Source of the DNA: Carettochelys insculpta
Lineage: Eukaryota > Chordata > Testudines > Carettochelyidae
Direction: 5' to 3'
DNA: 64,000 nt
Assembly: GCF_033958435.1 (NCBI RefSeq)
Contig: NC_134137.1
Location: 224,171,501-224,235,500 of the forward strand
Part shown: piece by piece, positions 59,782 through 64,000 of the stretch
Layout of the letters: every line of letters starts with the position of its first letter
How positions within the stretch are numbered: position 1 is the stretch's first letter
The notes under the pieces: generated by a model
What the model was told of the DNA's origin: nothing
The model's database searches: none
What the model saw: only the letters and a program-made list of their open reading frames with translations
Program-made: the position numbers and the translations under genes

Positions 59782-60202
59782 GGCTATGTCTACACTAGCC
59801 CCAAACTTCGAAATGGCCATGCAAATGGCCATTTTGAAGTATACTAATGAAGCACTGAAATACATATTCAGCACCTCATTAGCATGCGGGCGGCCGCGGC
59901 GCTTCGAAATTGACGTGACTCACCGCTGCACGGCTCCTCCTGACGGGGCTCCTTTTCGAAAGGACCCCGCCTACTTCAAAGTCCCCTTATTCCTATCTAC
60001 TCATGGGAATAAGGGGACTTTGAAGTAGGCGGGGTCCTTTCAAAAAGGAGCCCCGTCAGGACTAGCTGCATCAATTTCGAAGTGCCGCGGCCACCCGCAT
60101 GCTAATGAGGCGCTGAATATGTATTTCAGCGCTTCATTACGAAACTTTGAAATGGCCATTTGCATGGCCATTTTGAAGTCTGGGGCTAGTGTAGACACGG
60201 CC
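59782..60202. mobile_element. Near-palindromic foldback MITE, 421 bp, TSD AAT
   Basis: It runs from GGCTATGTCTACACTAGCCC to GGGGCTAGTGTAGACACGGCC and is flanked by AAT at 59779-59781 and 60203-60205. The two arms are complementary over most of their length. At the core, CTTCAAAGTCCCCTTATTCC faces GGAATAAGGGGACTTTGAAG around 59992. Small indels between arms (about 59920 and 60065) show independent decay. The ends share GGCTAYGTCTACAC with the Harbinger elements, so the same transposase type may have moved it. Confidence 0.88.
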
Positions 60203-60205
60203 AAT

Positions 60206-60597
60206 GAGATATACCAGGAAAGATGCACAAAGCAGTGCAACTCCACCAGCTTTGGACAGTGGAGCCGTATTCTGTGGTGCGCTTGCGTGGCACTCGGAAA
60301 GAGAAAAGTCAGCAGGCGCCATGCCAGCAGCCAGACCCAGGGGCTTCTTATTCAGTCCTGCCTCAAGCAAACTGAGTAAACCTCCCCTCCCTCGCCCTCC
60401 AAACTGTGCATATAGATGGAAAAACAAGCTAGTGGTCAATGCTCAAACTCCAGCAATAGACACACAGTGCTAGTCCAGAAGCTTGGGCCAGATTCCCAGC
60501 TGGTGTAAATAACAATAACACCACTGAAATCACTGGAGTTACAGTCATTTACACGAATTGCATCTCTAACCAAAAAGCTTTTTTAACTCTTAGGTCT
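60206..60597. other. Unique DNA with a short palindromic relic
   Basis: At 60485-60575, GCCAGATTCCCAGCTGGTGT and GAAATCACTGGAGTTACAGT followed by ATTTACACGAATTGC recall an inverted amniote repeat (TTTACACCAGC-type). Otherwise nothing. Confidence 0.4.
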
Positions 60598-61340
60598 AAT
60601 TATTAACTGACCTATGCCACTGCTAAGGACCCAACACAATAACCTCTGTGCCACCACCCTATAATTACCAAAGAACAATGCAGAAAAGCGCAAGTTCATC
60701 CCTGTGGCTACAGAGTAGGGACAATCCAGACATTACCCTCTCATTACCATAGAACAATACTATGCAGGGAAAAACAGTTAGCAGCTTTCTGTTATACAGT
60801 AACACTATCACTCATTACCCAGTAATTACTATGGAACTAAGCAGGCACACAAAGGGACCTCTCCACAGCTATAGCGTAGCAATATCATTCAACAGCCTTT
60901 AATTACTACAGAACTCTACAGTAACACACGATGACCTGCCTGCTGTTATAATGTAGCCCTATCATTCATTGCTCATTCTGCGGTAGTTACTAAGGGAACC
61001 CCACAGCAGCCTCGGTGCAATGGTGATGCATTGTCACTATGTGGATATAATCACGGCACATTGTGTGTTTGCAGATTGTGAAATGGAAGTGGGGGGGGGG
61101 AAAACAAACACAATAAAAATAAATAAAAACACATCTCGGTGCGGAAAGATTGCAAAGAAACATTTGCAGAACTACTGTTGTCTTTCCAATAAGTTCCCTG
61201 TTCCCTGCTACTGAATTGTGGCAACATTGTGGTAATGCTTTCACTGAAACTTAGAAATGGAGGGCGATAATTGCACCATTGCCCTGCAGAGCCTGTGGTA
61301 CTTGTAATTATATCCTGTTACCAAGGAACACAGCAATTTC
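60598..61340 (+). repeat. Diverged tandem array, about 80-bp period
   Basis: The phrase ATTACYAWRGAAC or a close variant begins at 60664, 60743, 60825, 60902 and 60986, spaced 79, 82, 77 and 84 bp. A further match at 61317 lies about four periods on. Between them, CAGCTATAGCGTAGCAATATC, TATAATGTAGCCCTATC and TATACAGTAACACTATC also recur. The units have drifted strongly, so the array is old. Confidence 0.6.
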
Positions 61341-61689
61341 AAACCTATTACCCACAGGTATCATTTATTTCAGAGTTAAATTTATTACTCCTATGCCAGT
61401 CTCATTCACGGCTCTCCTGTTTGCATTCTAAGTTTCCACAAGTGAGAAGCACAGAGAATAAAGTACATACAGTCAACAGGGGGGCAGGTGCACAAAAAAA
61501 AAGAGAGAGGGGATCAGGGAGGACAGGGGGGCATTCTTCTCTCCTGCCCTGGGCTCTAAACGCCGCTTCAAGTCTTTGGTCCAGGTGAGAATTCCTCTTG
61601 TGCAGGAGAAGCATAAACCTAAAGGAAGTGATGCCTTGATCAGAGCTCCTAGTGTATGCAAACCTGACAACTGGATAGGAGTAGGGGTA
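61341..61689. other. Unique DNA
   Basis: No feature recognised. Confidence 0.35.
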
Positions 61690-62185
61690 GAGGTGGAGGT
61701 CACAGAGGGCACATGCCCCTGCACCTGGCATTTCAAAGCAGTCTGGAGCTCCAGCCACCACCATGGCTAATTTGGCAGCAGCAGGAGCTCTGAGCCCCTT
61801 TGAAGTGCCAGGTATGGGGGGAAGCCCAGCACCAAAGACCAGGTGGCACTGAGACCGAAAGCCTTAGGCCATGACCCTTCTGCACCCAGCTCCACCCCTC
61901 CCAGGGCATGGAGCTTCCCCCCACCCCCACTCCACACACACCTGGCCCTGAAGCCTGCAGTGGCTGATGGCTCAGCTGAGTGTAAGTTCTTGCCCAAACC
62001 AATCCCCCTCTCCAATGACAGGAGAGGGGAAGAGAAGCCAGGATCCATAACCCAAACCAGCTCCCCCCGAAGACATACGGGGGGGACCAGGAACCCTGGC
62101 CTGACCCGGCCCCTCAACTCAGGGACAGGCAAGGGGGCTGGGAGCCATGGACAAAACTGCCACCCCCAGTACAGGCATGAGGGCT
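61690..62185. repeat. GC-rich dispersed foldback repeat, copy 4
   Basis: GGCATTTCAAAGCAGTCTGG at 61727 faces GAGCCCCTTTGAAGTGCCAG at 61793. A long GC-rich extension follows, with CCTCCCAGGGCATGGAGC and ACATACGGGGGGGACC. Frames on both strands are open because of composition. Confidence 0.5.
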
Positions 62186-63635
62186 AGACTGTTAGAGTGC
62201 ATGGAGCAGGAACTGTCTCTTACTATGTGAACATACAATGCCTAGGCCAGTAGGGCCTTGATCTTACTTGAATCCATTAGGCTCCATTATAAAACTCAGT
62301 TGGTTTTTCACTTGCCTATGTTAATCACTGTTGCACTAGTACATACCGAATATTTTGCACAGCTTTTTTCACTAAAGTCAAAGTGCCCAGGAACGGAGTG
62401 CAGAGCTGTGCATGATCTGTCTAGGTAGCTAGTGAAAAGTGTAGCAAAGATGAGCCTGGGCTTACGTAAGGGTTCAGAGGACCCTTCAAGGCATTCCCTG
62501 AGGACCCTGTAATACTTATATTGTGTAGTGTAACATACTGACTGTAACTGGGATTTTCAAAAGCACTCAAAATTGCTTTAGTTTAGATCCCACTGAAGTC
62601 AAAAGCCCAGCCTTTAATGCGCATATGCTCACGTTCTCTGCTAGTCACTGACCTTAGCAAGAACAGAGTCTTCTTCATTAACTGAGCAGGAACTGATGCT
62701 CTCCCTGAAGTGACAAGGATCCATGTTTTTGGTGTTGTGGTTCCTGGGTTCTATTCCTGATGATAACCACAGGTTTTGCATATTTGTGGATCTGGCTCCT
62801 TTCAAAGGGGCTCTTAATTTTCAAGGCATTTAAAAAAACATTAACTGTGCCTCTTAGAACACCTATGAGGTGTGCGCTGTCACCCCTAATTTACAATAAA
62901 GACAGAGGTTAATTGACTTCAAGGCAGTTTCTGGAAGAGCAGAGATCATAATTCAGGAGTTCCTGGCAACCAGTTTTGATGGCAGATGTCTCTAATGCAT
63001 AATATATGGCACCTGTTTGTTGGATGGCTTATCTATAACAGTACTTACACTATTGTAAAAACTATAACTCAAATACTATGATACCACGCTCCACACATCT
63101 GCCATTTTGTTCTCTTTTATTGTTTAATGCAAAATGTCCATATCTTATCATATCACTGGAGAATGAAACTCCATCATGGCAATTTAGAACTGAAGGCTTG
63201 TGTTTGTATAACCAGACTAATGGACAGTGATCAGTTAGTGTCATGAACTGTCTGTTAAAAATAAACAGCTGTACCTGCTTTACTGCCTACACTATAGCAT
63301 AGCATATCTTTTCTACGACAGAATAATTGTGTTTTGTGGTTGTCAATTTCTTGCTTAAAAAAGCAGCGGGGTGTTTGTTATTCTGCCCTGCTTACATTAG
63401 TACAGCCCCTAAACCAATGTCTGATGCATCTGTAACAGCTGGTTGTTCAAAAACTCTCCATCAAAATAGAACAAATCTTTCAGAGATTTTCTTTCTTATT
63501 GAAACCTTCTTGTGCACTTGACTGTACAACTTTGTTAGATTTTTTTTTTAAATAGATGTGTGATTGCCAATATATTACTAAACCTGGAAGCAAACTGTAG
63601 ATAATGTTTTAGCAGAGCTATGAAACTTTGGACAC
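62186..63635. other. Unique AT-rich DNA with an old SINE trace
   Basis: At 62860-62990, ACACCTATGAGGTGTGCGCT, CTAATTTACAATAAAGACAG and GGTTAATTGACTTCAAGGCA resemble the antisense order of an old MIR-like SINE. Nothing else recognised. Confidence 0.4.
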
Positions 63636-64000
63636 TTTTGAACCCCAGTACATGGAGGGAGAAAAACCTGAGAATCTATGGTTCAAGCTTAGTGGTGTAG
63701 GCAGCACTGGAGATGTGGTGATTGGTGTCTGCTATAGGCCGCCAAATCAAGATGATGAGGTAGATGAGGCTTTTTTTGGACAACTGAGAGAAGTTTCCGG
63801 ATTGCAGGCTCTCTTTCTAGGGGGGAATTTAATTACCCTGACTTCTGTTGGGACACCAATACGGCGGTACACAAGCAGTCCAGGAAGTTTCTGGAGAATG
63901 TTGGGGATCACTTCTTGGTACAAGTGCTGAATGACCCGACCAGAGGTCGTGTGTGGCTCGACCTGCTGCTTACAAACAGGGAGGAACTAATAGGGAAGGT
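63636..64000 (+). mobile_element. CR1 LINE endonuclease part, runs off the window
   Basis: The first frame reads GDVVIGVCYRPPNQDDEVDE. After a one-base change in the G-run near 63820 the second frame reads EFNYPDFCWDTNTAVHKQSR and LNDPTRGRVWLDLLLTNREE. This is the CR1 ORF2 endonuclease core. The copy is broken by that frameshift and continues past position 64000. Confidence 0.85.

Noticed and set aside
60598..61340. CRISPR-like array
   Set aside because: Spacing is about 80 bp with drifted units and no identical direct repeats; the genome is vertebrate.
1..64000. Endogenous retrovirus or LTR element
   Set aside because: No LTR pair, primer-binding site, or gag/protease motifs; all reverse transcriptases seen are of non-LTR type.

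Overview
This looks like a nuclear, non-coding stretch of a reptile genome, most probably a turtle. That assignment is inference. It rests on CR1 LINEs with TTCTTATG-type 3' ends, a tRNA-derived SINE with a CR1-like tail resembling the cryptodiran Cry I class, several nonautonomous families whose ends read GGCTAYGTCTACAC, and many decayed hAT copies. No host protein-coding exon, tRNA gene, rRNA gene, CRISPR array or prokaryotic signal could be supported. Almost every long open frame belongs to a transposable element or is a shadow of one.

Layout. 0-6.5 kb: unique DNA with a Penelope-like terminal repeat, a GC-rich foldback repeat and a 711-bp Harbinger-type MITE. 6.5-10.4 kb: a decayed antisense CR1 LINE, a MITE starting CTATGTTACCATGTTTTGTC and a 5'-truncated LINE with a perfect 14-bp target-site duplication. 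10.4-24 kb: a gene desert with CR1 tails, a hAT copy inserted in one of them, a pyrimidine-rich repeat and microsatellites. 24-31 kb: a further MITE, a second copy of the GC-rich repeat, the second 710-bp Harbinger MITE and several hAT copies.

31.4-38.7 kb: the centrepiece. An old CR1/L3-like LINE (sense strand) is split inside its reverse transcriptase by a 4,641-bp PIF-Harbinger transposon at 32852-37492, flanked by a 3-bp ATA duplication. It carries two convergent, intron-containing genes. One encodes a Myb/SANT-like DNA-binding protein (+ strand, two exons). The other encodes a DD35E transposase (- strand, two exons) with all three catalytic acidic residues. Both reading frames are open, but the transposase intron has no AG at the only phase-compatible acceptor position, which reads AT.

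38.7-48.8 kb: mostly unique AT-rich DNA with two adjacent MITEs, a SINE fragment and a hAT copy. 48.8-53.2 kb: a nest in which a sense CR1 (ORF1 esterase tail through reverse transcriptase) is interrupted by a hAT element, a GC-rich repeat and a full-length SINE. 55.05-56.78 kb: a LINE whose 5' part is inverted, the signature of twin priming, with a perfect 10-bp duplication. 58-62 kb: a diverged MITE, a near-palindromic 421-bp foldback MITE with AAT duplications, an approximately 80-bp-period tandem array and a fourth GC-rich repeat. 63.6-64 kb: the endonuclease part of another sense CR1 that runs off the window.

How the parts interact. In the PIF-Harbinger superfamily the Myb-like protein and the transposase act together on terminal and subterminal motifs. 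The two 710-bp MITEs carry the same ends and subterminal motifs as the 4.6-kb element but not its coding body, so they are plausible clients of this or a sister autonomous element.
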